Below, in pieces: positions 7,435-15,359 of a stretch of DNA of 64,000 bases (position 1 is its first letter; each line of letters begins with the position of its first letter). The stretch comes from Psychrosphaera ytuae (GTDB lineage Bacteria; Pseudomonadota; Gammaproteobacteria; Enterobacterales; Alteromonadaceae). The translations under genes and the position numbers were made by a program. Under the pieces are notes generated by a model that searched no databases, was not told the origin of the DNA, and saw only the letters and a list, made by a program, of their open reading frames with translations. The DNA is taken from positions 496,001 through 560,000 of the forward strand of contig NZ_CP072110.1 in assembly GCF_017638545.1 (NCBI RefSeq), read 5' to 3'.

Positions 7435-8586
7435 ATGAGTGAACAACACAACGTACTAAACCAAGAGACGATAACATTAACCAAAGCATTGATTGAACGT
7501 CAATCTGTCACACCAGAAGATGCTGGTTGCCAACAGTTAATGGACGACTATTTGTCACCGTTAGGCTTTAACATAGAGTCTATGTACTTTGTGGATACGC
7601 TCAATATGTGGGCTCGAAAAGGTGATAAGGGTCCTGCCTTTTGTTTTGCCGGTCATACAGATGTTGTCCCAGTTGGCGATCCTGCCCATTGGCAAACCCC
7701 GCCTTTTGAGCCTACTGAAATTAACGGCCATATCCACGGTCGTGGTGCGGCGGACATGAAGGGTTCATTAGCTGCAATGTTGGTAGCAACCAAACGATTT
7801 GTTACAGATTATCCTGATCACAAAGGCAGTATCGCGTTTTTGATCACCAGTGATGAAGAAGGACCATTTATTAATGGTACAACTCGAGTCATTGATACCT
7901 TAGAAGCGCGAAATGAAAAAATTGATTATTGTATTGTGGGTGAACCATCAAGTACTGACTATTGCGGTGACATAGTCAAAAACGGACGCCGAGGTTCACT
8001 CACTGCATACCTAAAAATCAAAGGCGTGCAAGGCCACGTCGCTTACCCTCACCTAGCGACTAACCCAATTCACAAAGCAGCACCGTTTTTAGCCGAGTTA
8101 ACAACCACAGTGTGGGATTCAGGTAATGACTACTTTCCGCCAACTACGATGCAAATTTCGAATATGAACGGCGGTACTGGTGCAGGAAACGTAATCCCTG
8201 CGACAGTCGATGTACAATTTAACTTCCGATACTCTACCGAAGTCACCGCAGAACAACTCAAAGAGCGAGTCGTTGCTCTGTTAGCACAACATGAAATCGA
8301 ATACGAATTAGATTGGATCCATAATGGCCAACCTTTTTTAACCGACGAAGGAACACTGTTAGAAGCGGTAAACGATGCTATTACAAAGGTAAATGGCAAA
8401 CCTGCTACGTTGAGTACATCTGGGGGAACTTCAGATGGTCGTTTTATCGCCCCAACCGGTGCACAAGTAATCGAACTAGGTCCGTGTAATGCCACAATTC
8501 ACAAAGTGGATGAAAATGTCAGTATTGAAGATTTGTTAAAACTGACCGACATGTATTACCACACTCTCGTTGGGTGTTTAGCCTAA
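7435..8586 (+). CDS. dapE: Succinyl-diaminopimelate desuccinylase
   Basis: A 383-residue M20 metallopeptidase-fold enzyme that hydrolyses N-succinyl-LL-2,6-diaminopimelate in the lysine/meso-DAP pathway, needed for lysine and peptidoglycan. Zinc and catalytic motifs are in order: GHTDVVP with the first zinc His, GRGAADMKGS with the bridging Asp, TSDEEG with the catalytic and metal Glu, VGEPSS, and the C-terminal NATIHKVDE with the last zinc His. The dimerisation (lid) domain lies about 180-295. Length matches the family (about 375). The stop codon overlaps the start of the next gene as TAATG, so the two genes are translationally coupled. Confidence 0.97.
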   Translation: MSEQHNVLNQETITLTKALIERQSVTPEDAGCQQLMDDYLSPLGFNIESMYFVDTLNMWARKGDKGPAFCFAGHTDVVPVGDPAHWQTPPFEPTEINGHIHGRGAADMKGSLAAMLVATKRFVTDYPDHKGSIAFLITSDEEGPFINGTTRVIDTLEARNEKIDYCIVGEPSSTDYCGDIVKNGRRGSLTAYLKIKGVQGHVAYPHLATNPIHKAAPFLAELTTTVWDSGNDYFPPTTMQISNMNGGTGAGNVIPATVDVQFNFRYSTEVTAEQLKERVVALLAQHEIEYELDWIHNGQPFLTDEGTLLEAVNDAITKVNGKPATLSTSGGTSDGRFIAPTGAQVIELGPCNATIHKVDENVSIEDLLKLTDMYYHTLVGCLA

Positions 8587-9290
8587 TGCAAAACCCACTT
8601 GAGGTGCTGTTTGGCTTATCAGAGCAGCATTTAACACAAGTAGAAATCGGTGATGACAAAAGTCTGGCAAAACTCCATTGCAGTGTTGTCAATGACTTTG
8701 TCGCATTGCAAGCTGAAGCACAGAGGGCGGGGTTTAACTTACAAATCGCAAGTGGGTTTCGAGGTTTTGAGCGACAAGTAATGATTTGGAACAGAAAGTT
8801 CTCTGGCCAAACGCCATGTTTTGACAAACAAGGTAAGCCACATGAGTTTTCTTCATACAGCGACACTCAAAAAATCTTCGCTATTTTGGAATACAGTGCC
8901 CTGCCAGGTTTGAGTCGCCATCACTGGGGAACCGATTTTGATTATTACGATCCAACTTTGCTCGGTAGCGCTCAATTACAATTAATTCCTAACGAGTATG
9001 AAGAGACTGGTGTTTTTGCTCCACTTAACAAGTGGCTGACTGACAACATGGGGCAATTTGGCTTTTTTAGGCCCTATCGAGAAGATTGTGGCGGAGTTGC
9101 GCGAGAGCCATGGCATTTATCTCACTTTGAAACAAGCCAAACCCTGACTTCCGATTTGGCTGCAGCCCCAACTTCTAGCTTATTAAACGCCTTAAAACAA
9201 CACAACACCTTGGGGTTTGATGCAATTGCTGAAAATATCGATGTCATTGTTGAACGATTTGGTTTAAATATTTGTCTACCAGATAAATAA
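8586..9290 (+). CDS. M15 family D-Ala-D-Ala carboxypeptidase-like protein
   Basis: A 234-residue zinc peptidase of the VanY/M15B type. The signature SRHHWGTDFDYYD (near 115-127) supplies a zinc His and Asp, and EPWHLSH (near 174-180) supplies the catalytic Glu and the third zinc ligand. A substrate-side SGFRGFERQ motif lies near 56-64. There is no clear signal peptide, which is unusual for an enzyme acting on peptidoglycan; it may act on recycled muropeptides in the cytoplasm or use another export route. I chose the ATG at 8586, which overlaps the dapE stop, over a GTG at 8574. Coupling to dapE suggests a link with cell-wall peptide metabolism. Confidence 0.82.
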   Translation: MQNPLEVLFGLSEQHLTQVEIGDDKSLAKLHCSVVNDFVALQAEAQRAGFNLQIASGFRGFERQVMIWNRKFSGQTPCFDKQGKPHEFSSYSDTQKIFAILEYSALPGLSRHHWGTDFDYYDPTLLGSAQLQLIPNEYEETGVFAPLNKWLTDNMGQFGFFRPYREDCGGVAREPWHLSHFETSQTLTSDLAAAPTSSLLNALKQHNTLGFDAIAENIDVIVERFGLNICLPDK

Positions 9291-9317
9291 GCAAAGCTAA
9301 AAATAAAGGAACGAATT

Positions 9318-9503
9318 ATGTGGTTAGCAATCGGCTTAATTGTACTTGTTTTAGGGGTCGTTATTAGCAACATCATGTTGCTTAAACACTCTTCAAAGTT
9401 TTCTATGAAAAACTTCAATCAAGATCCCATCGACAACGCTCGACAGCGTTTAGAAGAACGAGAAAAAAACAAATCAAAAAGCGACTCTGATTCAGAGTCG
9501 TAA
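9318..9503 (+). CDS. DUF2897 family small membrane protein
   Basis: A 61-residue protein with one N-terminal membrane helix (residues 2-23) and a charged, probably cytoplasmic tail ending in a Ser/Asp/Glu-rich segment. The size, helix and basic-then-acidic tail fit DUF2897, a gammaproteobacterial family of unknown function. A strong AAAGGA ribosome site stands before the ATG. It converges on bioD, with about 16 bases between the stops. Confidence 0.75.
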   Translation: MWLAIGLIVLVLGVVISNIMLLKHSSKFSMKNFNQDPIDNARQRLEEREKNKSKSDSDSES

Positions 9504-9519
9504 TCTACGTTGGGTTTAA

Positions 9520-10212
9520 CTAATTGTGTGTCGAGTCAAACCCAACTTCCATAACACAATCAATGCCATATAATTTTTTGAGCTTTTGATTTAAAAAATT
9601 GACGTTTTCTCTTGCGACTTGGGTTTCTGGCTCAACGAAATTGGCGACCCACCCTGCTAATTTGCACCCTGATGCTGTTACCGCTTGTGCGGTTAACATA
9701 GCGTGATTAAGACAACCTAACCTAATACCGACGACCAGTAATACCGGTAATTTTTGCTGAGCAACCCAATCAGATAATAGCTCATCATCATTTAACGGAA
9801 GTAACCACCCTCCGGCACCTTCTACCAAAATATTATCGACTTGATGCTGAATCGCGTTTTGAGTCTGTTGCCAGTGTTGGTCGAGTAAGTCTAAGGACAA
9901 ACAGCGTAGCGATCGTTTTGCCGCGATATGGGGCGCTATAGGTTCATCAAATACTATTGGATTTATATCTTCTAGTTCGAACTTACCGTCGCTCGCTTGC
10001 CACAACTTAAATGCATCTTCGTTTACAATTTGGCTTTTACCGTTAACGGTGTATTCACCAGTCCCTGCAGAAATGGGTTTAAACGGAAACACAACGCGCT
10101 TTTGTTTATTAGCAGATTCTATTAGTTTGCAACTTACAAAGGTTTTACCAACTTCAGTGTCGGTGCCGGTCACAAATAATATGGGATATTGTTGAAAAAC
10201 TGTGTTTGACAT
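9520..10212 (-). CDS. bioD: Dethiobiotin synthetase
   Basis: A 230-residue P-loop enzyme that forms the ureido ring of dethiobiotin from DAPA, CO2 and ATP, the penultimate step of biotin synthesis. The N-terminus has the nucleotide loop GTDTEVGKTF (residues 15-24). The KPISAG motif near 45-50 and VEGAGGWLLPL near 109-119 carry further catalytic and substrate contacts. Length fits the family. It is the last gene of bioB-bioF-bioC-bioD and starts 13 bases after bioC. Confidence 0.95.
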   Translation of the reverse strand: MSNTVFQQYPILFVTGTDTEVGKTFVSCKLIESANKQKRVVFPFKPISAGTGEYTVNGKSQIVNEDAFKLWQASDGKFELEDINPIVFDEPIAPHIAAKRSLRCLSLDLLDQHWQQTQNAIQHQVDNILVEGAGGWLLPLNDDELLSDWVAQQKLPVLLVVGIRLGCLNHAMLTAQAVTASGCKLAGWVANFVEPETQVARENVNFLNQKLKKLYGIDCVMEVGFDSTHN

Positions 10213-10225
10213 AGAGACTTAATTA

Positions 10226-11059
10226 TTACTTTTTAAGTTTGATTATTAATGCACGGTAGGTTGCTGGAAGAAGGTTTGACGCCGGATCAGCAAAGTTTTT
10301 GACGTAAGCGCTTTCCATCGCTAACCACTTCCCTTTACCGCACAATGCTTTTGATGAACGCCCTTTTACAGCATTTGCGCCCAACGACTTAAGCTCTCGA
10401 GCTAATGCTCGAGCCGACTCATAATAATAGGTATACCGTTTGGTTTGAGTCTCGACTGTTTTCCAATTCATATTGGCCAGACAATCTTGAATCGTATGTA
10501 GGGATTGATATTGGTGAATATGTTCGTCGTCATCAACCACCTGCCACGCTTGCTGTAGTTCATACAAGCTACCAGGCAATAAAGTACTGATCACCGATTC
10601 GCCACCTGGTTTTAACACCCGATAAACTTCATTCACGACGGTCTCAAAGTCACACCATTGGATCATTAAATTAGAAAACACCAAATCTACGCAATTATCC
10701 AATAAGCTCAATTGATGGCTATCACACGTTAATTTGGTTTGGGAGTTTGGATTAGCTTGCAACATAGACAAGGAAGCATCCAAACTAATTAAGTGCTCAG
10801 AAAGTTCAGAAAGCGGTTGACTAAATAAGCCTGGACCACACCCCAAATCCAAAATTATTTCACGGTTATTAACCACTGCTGGCATCAAGGTCTTTAGTAA
10901 ATCTGTACCTAAATCTTTTTGTAAAACGGCCCTTTGTTGATAGGTTGTTGCTGACGAATTAAAGCATTGTTGAACGAGTGAATTATCGTCATTTTTGGAT
11001 TGTGAATATGTCTTAGTCGACATTTTAATATCAGTGTTTTGTTGAAAGGCAGTTTTCAT
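10226..11059 (-). CDS. bioC: Malonyl-ACP O-methyltransferase
   Basis: A 277-residue class I SAM-dependent methyltransferase that masks malonyl-ACP as its methyl ester to start pimeloyl synthesis. The SAM loop LDLGCGPGLF lies near 69-78, with the acidic motif LDAS after it and VFSNLMIQW as motif IV. The start ATG overlaps the bioF stop as ATGA, so translation is coupled; internal Met13 is an alternative start that would give a more usual length. No bioH-like esterase is in this cluster. Confidence 0.92.
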   Translation of the reverse strand: MKTAFQQNTDIKMSTKTYSQSKNDDNSLVQQCFNSSATTYQQRAVLQKDLGTDLLKTLMPAVVNNREIILDLGCGPGLFSQPLSELSEHLISLDASLSMLQANPNSQTKLTCDSHQLSLLDNCVDLVFSNLMIQWCDFETVVNEVYRVLKPGGESVISTLLPGSLYELQQAWQVVDDDEHIHQYQSLHTIQDCLANMNWKTVETQTKRYTYYYESARALARELKSLGANAVKGRSSKALCGKGKWLAMESAYVKNFADPASNLLPATYRALIIKLKK

Positions 11060-12282
11060 GTGTGTTGTACTCCCGAATCAACTCTGTTACTGACCGCTCT
11101 ACCTAACTCATTGATTAAAAACAATATAGATTGTTCATCATGTTTGGTATTTATGGTTACGCGTAACCTTGATTGGCCTTTCGGTACCGTCGGTGTTCTC
11201 ATTGCACTTAACCAAATACCTTGTTGTTTGAGCTCTTCAGCCATGTGTACAGCTCTTGATTCTTCCCCTATTAAAATAGGCTGAATAGGAGATGTACTGT
11301 CCATTAAAGGCAGGTTATTTTTAGCGGCTAAATCACGAAATAAGGCGATATTATTTTGTAATGTAATTCGTCGGTCAGCTTGGGACTGAAGCTTTTTCAA
11401 ATTAACCAGAGTCGCGGCCGCTTGCAGTGGTGATATCGACGTTGAGTAAATAAATTCACGACTTATATTAATCATTAAATCAGCCAATGGCTGTTTTAAA
11501 ATTAGAGCAGCCCCTTGACTGCCCAATGCTTTACCAAAGGTAATTAAATATCCGGCCATTTTAGAAACATCCGGCGTGTTAATTACTCCAAATCCATGTG
11601 CATCGTCAACATACAACAACCCATTGTGCTGTGTTAATACATCGGCAATCTCTTCAAGTGGCGCACAGTCACCGTCCATGCTGAACACACTTTCTGTCGC
11701 AACCAGTTTTAACTGGTATTCATTGTGTTGAGAAAGTTGTTTGGTTAATTGTTCGATATCATTGTGTCTAAAACGAACCTGCTTGGTCAGCTTTTGCGCT
11801 TGTGCTTTGGTTCCCGCATCAATTAAAGATGCGTGATTCAATTTGTCTTGAACCAACAACATTTTATGTTTTTGATGGTCAGCTGTTGTACACATAGCAG
11901 ATATAAACGCCTGATTCGCGGCAAATCCACTGGAAAAAAGAAGACACTTGTAGTTGGCTTGGTGTATTTGACAGTCTTTGAAAACATGGGCCATCAATGC
12001 TAATTTTAGTTGCTGGTGTATGTTTTGTTCACCAACAACCAAAGGGCTAGCAGTACCCCCACTTAAAATAGGCTGCTGTAAAGACGACTCGATATCAACT
12101 AAATCCTGCAATGAAAAATCTGACGCTAGGCCAAGATAATCATTACTACTAAAATTTAAGTAATCTTTGCCCTCGAAGCGCAAGCTTTTGGCGTCCACCT
12201 TTTCAAAACTCTTACAGTCTCTGAATAAGGACGACGCTCTCTTGTCACTTAAAAAGGCTAAGGCCGCTTGTTCTAACATCAT
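11056..12282 (-). CDS. bioF: 8-amino-7-oxononanoate synthase
   Basis: A 408-residue PLP enzyme of the alpha-oxoamine synthase family that condenses pimeloyl-ACP/CoA with L-alanine. Motifs include the N-terminal NFSSNDYLGL (near 42-51), the glycine-rich LLFSSGFAAN, DDAHGFGV with the PLP-ring Asp, and the Schiff-base Lys in TFGKALGSQG. It follows bioB by about 20 bases and overlaps bioC by four. Confidence 0.95.
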   Translation of the reverse strand: MMLEQAALAFLSDKRASSLFRDCKSFEKVDAKSLRFEGKDYLNFSSNDYLGLASDFSLQDLVDIESSLQQPILSGGTASPLVVGEQNIHQQLKLALMAHVFKDCQIHQANYKCLLFSSGFAANQAFISAMCTTADHQKHKMLLVQDKLNHASLIDAGTKAQAQKLTKQVRFRHNDIEQLTKQLSQHNEYQLKLVATESVFSMDGDCAPLEEIADVLTQHNGLLYVDDAHGFGVINTPDVSKMAGYLITFGKALGSQGAALILKQPLADLMINISREFIYSTSISPLQAAATLVNLKKLQSQADRRITLQNNIALFRDLAAKNNLPLMDSTSPIQPILIGEESRAVHMAEELKQQGIWLSAMRTPTVPKGQSRLRVTINTKHDEQSILFLINELGRAVSNRVDSGVQHT

Positions 12283-12301
12283 CTTTAAATTGTCATAAAA
12301 A

Positions 12302-13348
12302 TTAAGCTTCGTAGAACAATTCTTGCTCTGGCGCTTTGTTTTGCTCAGACAACTGCTCTAACAGCGCAGCTTCTTTAGTTTCGTCAGAGTAATCTTTGGT
12401 TTGCTCGGAGTTTATTCCTAATTTTTTGAACAGTTTTTTATCAAAGTGTTCGTCTGGGTTAGCCGTTGTTAGCAGTTTACAGCCATAAAAAATAGAGTTA
12501 GCGCCAGCCATAAAACACATAGCTTGCATTTGCTCGTTCATCCCTTCTCGGCCTGCAGATAGCCTCACATACGACTTAGGCATCATGATACGAGCTACCG
12601 CGATTGTGCGAATAAACTCAAATGACTCTAAATCATCCACAGAATCTAATGGTGTACCTTCTACTTTAACCAACATATTAATTGGAACACTTTCCGGGTG
12701 ACGAGGTAAGTTAGCCAACGCCATCAACAAGCCGTGGCGGTCTTTTGCGCTCTCTCCTAAACCGACAATACCGCCTGAGCAAACATTCATACCTGCAGAA
12801 CGAACATTTTCTAAAGTGTTAAGACGGTCTTCGTATGTTCGTGTTGTGATAATGTCCCCGTAGTATTCTGGTGACGTATCTAGGTTATGGTTGTAGTAAT
12901 CAAGGCCAGCCTCTTTAAGCGCCAGAGCCTGCTCTTTACTCAGCATGCCTAGGGTCATACAGGTTTCTAAACCGAGCTTTTTCACCCCTTTGATCATTTC
13001 GATGACATAAGGCATGTCACGGTCTTTTGGGTTACGCCACGCAGCGCCCATACAAAAGCGAGTTGAACCAATCTCTTTCGCTTCTTTTGCTCTTTTAAGA
13101 ACTTTTTCTACTTCTAAAAGGCGCTCTTTTTCGAGACCGGTAGAATAACGAGCGCTTTGTGGGCAGTATTTACAATCTTCTGGACAGGCACCCGTTTTTA
13201 TTGAGAGCAAGGTGCTAACTTGTACATGGTTTGGATCAAAATGCTGACGGTGGACCAACTGAGCTTTAAACATAAGATCATTAAATGGCATCTCAAACAA
13301 CGCTTTTACTTCTGTGTGTGTCCAATCGTGTCTAATTTCTGCGTTCAT
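12302..13348 (-). CDS. bioB: Biotin synthase
   Basis: A 348-residue radical-SAM enzyme that inserts sulfur into dethiobiotin. The 4Fe-4S/SAM motif CPEDCKYC gives Cys55, Cys59 and Cys62; the 2Fe-2S side is marked by the GAAWR, MTLG and YNHNLDTS segments. The frame is open to 13411, but the ATG at 13348 has a clear GGAG ribosome site at the right distance and matches the usual N-terminus, so the 21 extra residues are rejected. It heads the bioBFCD operon and is divergent from bioA across a BirA-type operator. Confidence 0.97.
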   Translation of the reverse strand: MNAEIRHDWTHTEVKALFEMPFNDLMFKAQLVHRQHFDPNHVQVSTLLSIKTGACPEDCKYCPQSARYSTGLEKERLLEVEKVLKRAKEAKEIGSTRFCMGAAWRNPKDRDMPYVIEMIKGVKKLGLETCMTLGMLSKEQALALKEAGLDYYNHNLDTSPEYYGDIITTRTYEDRLNTLENVRSAGMNVCSGGIVGLGESAKDRHGLLMALANLPRHPESVPINMLVKVEGTPLDSVDDLESFEFIRTIAVARIMMPKSYVRLSAGREGMNEQMQAMCFMAGANSIFYGCKLLTTANPDEHFDKKLFKKLGINSEQTKDYSDETKEAALLEQLSEQNKAPEQELFYEA

Positions 13349-13454
13349 TTTGTCTCCAATATCCTGTTCGAATTGCTTTTGTTTTTTTAGGTTGAAATAC
13401 CAAACAGCCAATTCGTAAAGTCGGGCTTGTACCCTTGTAATTTTAATGGGGTTT

Positions 13455-13482
13455 AGTCTATCCTGCGCCCCTACCTTGTCAA
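13455..13482 (-). promoter_or_regulatory. Predicted sigma-70 promoter of bioB
   Basis: On the minus strand there is a perfect -35 TTGACA (13482-13477), a 16-base spacer and a -10 TAGACT (13460-13455, 4 of 6 consensus). The -35 lies inside the left arm of the BirA-type operator, so bound BirA would block RNA polymerase. Confidence 0.5.
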
Positions 13483-13508
13483 TTTACTAAAATCACAAAA
13501 GTTTACAA
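13476..13508. promoter_or_regulatory. BirA-type biotin operator between bioB and bioA
   Basis: The arms TTGTCAATT (13476-13484) and AGTTTACAA (13500-13508) are separated by exactly 15 bases. The known gammaproteobacterial BirA box is TTGTAAACC-N14/15-GGTTTACAA. The right arm matches at 8 of 9 positions, the left arm at 6 of 9. Location between divergent bioB and bioA is the same as in E. coli. The right arm overlaps the region just upstream of the bioA ribosome site. Confidence 0.7.
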
Positions 13509-13519
13509 TAGGACATTAA

Positions 13520-14830
13520 ATGAACGACAAAAACGCTCATCCTACCACTAATGGCATAGATTTGGAGTTCGACAGAGATCATTTGTGGCACCCTTATACC
13601 TCGATGAAGGCCCCATTACCTGTATACCCGGTGGTTAATGCAGACGGTGTGTATATCGAGCTTGAAACAGGTGAGCGTTTAATAGATGGAATGTCATCAT
13701 GGTGGTCCGTTATTCATGGATATAACAATCCATCTATTAATGACGCCATTCAACAACAACTGTCCCAAATGAGCCATGTCATGTTCGGTGGCTTGACCCA
13801 TCGTCCCGCAGTTGAATTAGCTAAAAAACTCGTTGATATGACTCCCAAGGGCTTAGATAAGGTATTTCTTGCCGATAGTGGCTCAGTTTCGGTCGAGGTA
13901 GCGTTAAAAATGGCGATACAATATCAACTCGGCAAGGGCTACAAAAATAGAAATAAATTCATAACGTTAAAACATGGTTACCACGGCGACACTTTTGGCG
14001 CTATGGCTGTGTGTGACCCTAAAAACTCGATGCACAGCCTTTATGACGGTATGTTGCCACAAAACATATTCGTCGACGCACCCACATCAAAACCAGATCA
14101 ACAATTTGATCCAAGTGACCTAGAGCCACTAAAACAAGCAATAGAACTGCAAGGTTCAGAGATTGCAGCGTTGATCCTCGAGCCTATTGTTCAGGGTGCT
14201 GGCGGTATGCGGTTTTATCACTCAGAATTTTTAGCTGGTGCTAAAGCCATATGTGACGCATCAGGAATTTTACTCATCGCCGACGAAATTGCGACTGGAT
14301 TTGGTCGTACTGGAAAACTATTCGCTTGTGAGCATGCCAACATAACACCAGACATCATGTGCCTAGGCAAAGCATTGACTGGTGGTTACATGACACTCGC
14401 TGCAACACTTTGTACCGACAAAGTTGCACAAGGCATCAGTGATTGCGATGCGGGCGTGTTAATGCATGGCCCTACTTTTATGGGCAACCCGCTTGCATGT
14501 GCAGCTGCAAACGCCAGTCTAGCATTACTTCAAAAGGGAGAATGGCTACAACAAGTCACTCAAATTGAAAAGCTCATGAAGCGAGAGTTAGCCAAAGCTG
14601 CTGACTTGAACTCGGTACAGGAAGTTCGAGTCTTAGGTGCAATCGGTGTAATCGAGATGAAAAAGGCAGTTGATGTTGGCGAGATTCAAAAAGCATTTGT
14701 AAAAAATGGCATTTGGGTCCGACCGTTTGGAAAGCTCGTATACATCATGCCTCAATACATAATTACAGAAGAACAACTCCAGTTTTTGTGTACCAAACTT
14801 ATACAAGTACTGAGTGAACAGAAAGGCTAG
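13520..14830 (+). CDS. bioA: Adenosylmethionine-8-amino-7-oxononanoate aminotransferase
   Basis: A 436-residue class III PLP aminotransferase that makes 7,8-diaminononanoate using SAM as amino donor. Seen are HLWHPYTSM near 20-28, the WWSVIHGY substrate segment, ADSGSVSVEVALKMA, the LIADEIATGFGRTG motif with the PLP Asp, and the Schiff-base Lys in LGKALTGGY. AGGA precedes the ATG. It is divergent from bioBFCD and shares the intergenic BirA-type operator. Confidence 0.97.
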   Translation: MNDKNAHPTTNGIDLEFDRDHLWHPYTSMKAPLPVYPVVNADGVYIELETGERLIDGMSSWWSVIHGYNNPSINDAIQQQLSQMSHVMFGGLTHRPAVELAKKLVDMTPKGLDKVFLADSGSVSVEVALKMAIQYQLGKGYKNRNKFITLKHGYHGDTFGAMAVCDPKNSMHSLYDGMLPQNIFVDAPTSKPDQQFDPSDLEPLKQAIELQGSEIAALILEPIVQGAGGMRFYHSEFLAGAKAICDASGILLIADEIATGFGRTGKLFACEHANITPDIMCLGKALTGGYMTLAATLCTDKVAQGISDCDAGVLMHGPTFMGNPLACAAANASLALLQKGEWLQQVTQIEKLMKRELAKAADLNSVQEVRVLGAIGVIEMKKAVDVGEIQKAFVKNGIWVRPFGKLVYIMPQYIITEEQLQFLCTKLIQVLSEQKG

Positions 14831-14862
14831 CTTTTGATTTAGCTTTTGATTTAGCTTTTGAT
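14829..14862 (+). repeat. Three tandem copies of a 12-bp unit
   Basis: AGCTTTTGATTT is repeated at 14829-14840 and 14841-14852, with a third partial copy (first 10 bases) at 14853-14862. It spans the end of bioA and the 3' end of the next, convergent gene. Probably replication slippage. Confidence 0.6.
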
Positions 14863-15201
14863 CACGATGAGAAAAGCGACGACCACAATTGTTAAGAACA
14901 CCAAATTATAACGACGGTGGTCGGTTTTTCGTTTATTTCTAACCTGGTTAACCAGGAGCGAAACCAGGCTTAATCCAACACTAATATACAAAGAAATAAA
15001 AAGGTATTGTTTGAGGCGATAAATCCAATGTTCTCTGACAGGAATTTGATGAAATTCAAGAATGATGTTGTTTAACTCTGGCCGAGCATAATGGAAAATC
15101 GCCAACGCAATGACAAACACGACCCATGACAATACATTTAGCGTATTGACAGTTTGCATTACCCAGTCCGGACCTGAGCGTCGATCTATGCCATCCCACA
15201 T
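14851..15201 (-). CDS. Hypothetical membrane protein
   Basis: A 116-residue protein with three predicted membrane helices, at about 22-42, 68-88 and 99-115, and a charged basic stretch (NKRKTDHRR) before the last. The N-terminus begins with WDGIDRRSG, a short motif seen at the start of several small envelope proteins in marine gammaproteobacteria. I cannot name the family. The 3' end lies in the 12-bp tandem repeat. It is divergent from asnS, with about 160 bases between. Confidence 0.6.
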   Translation of the reverse strand: MWDGIDRRSGPDWVMQTVNTLNVLSWVVFVIALAIFHYARPELNNIILEFHQIPVREHWIYRLKQYLFISLYISVGLSLVSLLVNQVRNKRKTDHRRYNLVFLTIVVVAFLIVIKS

Positions 15202-15359
15202 GTTACCGCTTCCTTAAATGGCCAATAAATAATCATTAAACACGATTTGTACTAATTAACGTCATGGATAGTCTATTATCACTTGTATCTCAATGACAAC
15301 TAAGTAAGATTACCATCTATTTATTTTTAAACAGACTTAATTTGTAGACCGAAATTACT

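Noticed and set aside
9482..9546. Terminator between the DUF2897 gene and bioD
   Set aside because: CGACTCTG/CAGAGTCG and GTTGGGTTT/AAACCCAAC repeats exist, but the first has a 3-base loop inside coding sequence and the second a 20-base loop inside bioD; neither has a U-tract.
13504..13509. TACAAT as the bioA -10 box
   Set aside because: It lies only 10 bases before the ATG, so a transcript from it would lack the AGGA ribosome site; no good -35 at proper spacing.
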